Assembly (NCBI RefSeq): GCF_019399895.1
Contig: NC_091873.1
Coordinates: 4,198,501 to 4,262,500 of the forward strand
DNA length: 64,000 bases
From: Cardiocondyla obscurior
Taxonomy: Eukaryota > Arthropoda > Insecta > Hymenoptera > Formicidae
Direction of reading: 5' to 3'
Made by a program: the position numbers and the translations under genes. The notes below the pieces were generated by a model that did no database searches, had not been told where the DNA came from, and worked only from the letters and a program-made list of their open reading frames with translations. Below, piece after piece: positions 63,524 to 64,000 of the stretch. Positions within the stretch are counted from its first letter, which is position 1. Every line of letters starts with the position of its first letter.

Positions 63524-64000
63524 TGTGTATTACATATTTTATCATAGCAGTATAATAGTTATTGCAATAATTGTTATGACAATATTTTTGTAACTTACAA
63601 ATGTATTTAAATATAATTATTGAAATGAAGGTAAAACGTGACATAAAAGGGGAAAAAAATAGCATCACATTTCTTGTTACTTAATAATTAATTCAAAAAA
63701 ATAAACATTATTAAATTACTTTTCCGAATTTGTCCATACTTAAGTAAATTGTAGTTTTATTATATTTCTGACTGTGTTGAAATTGAACGTACTCTTTGAT
63801 CCGAACTGTGTCAACGAGTGATTATGAAATAATTATTATTTTTTTGGCAAAAACTGTTTAGAAAAATTTGCAGGACAGTCGCCAACCAAATAATTTTAGT
63901 CTTCGATTTTCCTTCATTTTGCACCTGTATAAAAAATGAGTAGTTACAAATTAAAAGTTACGCCACGGGGATGATGACGCGGTCGTGGCCAGTTAAATTA
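63524..64000. other. no gene seen
   Basis: AT-rich flank of the BEL element up to about 63950, then a short GC-rich edge. Nothing recognised. Confidence 0.4.

Overview
The window reads as repeat-rich insect nuclear DNA, most likely from an ant or another hymenopteran. I infer this from the make-up: Ty3/mdg4 (gypsy) elements with insect-type Gag and Pol, a BEL/Pao element, several mariner/Tc1 elements with 'cagggtgtcc' ends, and THAP-domain exons as the only host-like coding sequence. There is no bacterial gene organisation and no RNA gene that I can support. Almost every real ORF is on the minus strand and belongs to a mobile element.

Layout. 1-15189: a nearly complete endogenous-retrovirus-like Ty3/mdg4 element on the minus strand, cut by the window at its 3' LTR. 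In sense order it holds a 2.68-kb LTR carrying an AUG-less exon-like ORF, a tRNA-Pro type primer site, gag with six zinc knuckles, pol (with a possible macro-like domain between RNase H and integrase), an env resembling chuvirus-type glycoproteins, and a 233-codon Tudor-domain ORF. Its right end lies in a THAP-type exon. 15346-16455: a TATA-led proline-rich ORF. 16456-23499: a young, apparently intact second gypsy element (minus strand, TSD AGGC, tRNA-Lys primer site, G GGA AAC gag/pol frameshift site, extra ORF after pol). 23595-23866: a second THAP exon. 23966-25091, 26793-27948, 40074-41206 and 47932-49219: four solo LTRs of related families, each with a perfect 4-bp TSD.

26393-49219: a nested cemetery of DNA transposons. 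It includes a head-to-head mariner palindrome, Tc1-like copies, a mariner with about 290-bp TIRs, a palindromic MITE split by a solo LTR, an 850-bp long inverted repeat and a Tc1-like foldback. 49712-57227: a hairpin, an interrupted minisatellite, a ULP1-like protease relic, a foldback with an unknown ORF inside, and a decayed Mutator-like/YqaJ gene. 57333-63523: a defective BEL/Pao element.

How the parts work together. In the first element gag-pol supplies the particle and enzymes. Env could allow cell-to-cell transfer. The Tudor ORF and the U5 ORF look like accessory genes, each preceded by a plausible splice acceptor. A strong donor at 14255 in the leader would let one transcript feed the U5 ORF, env and Tudor mRNAs. 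The Tudor domain suggests, but does not show, interference with or use of the host nuage/piRNA machinery. This accessory set is the best candidate for an undescribed system here.
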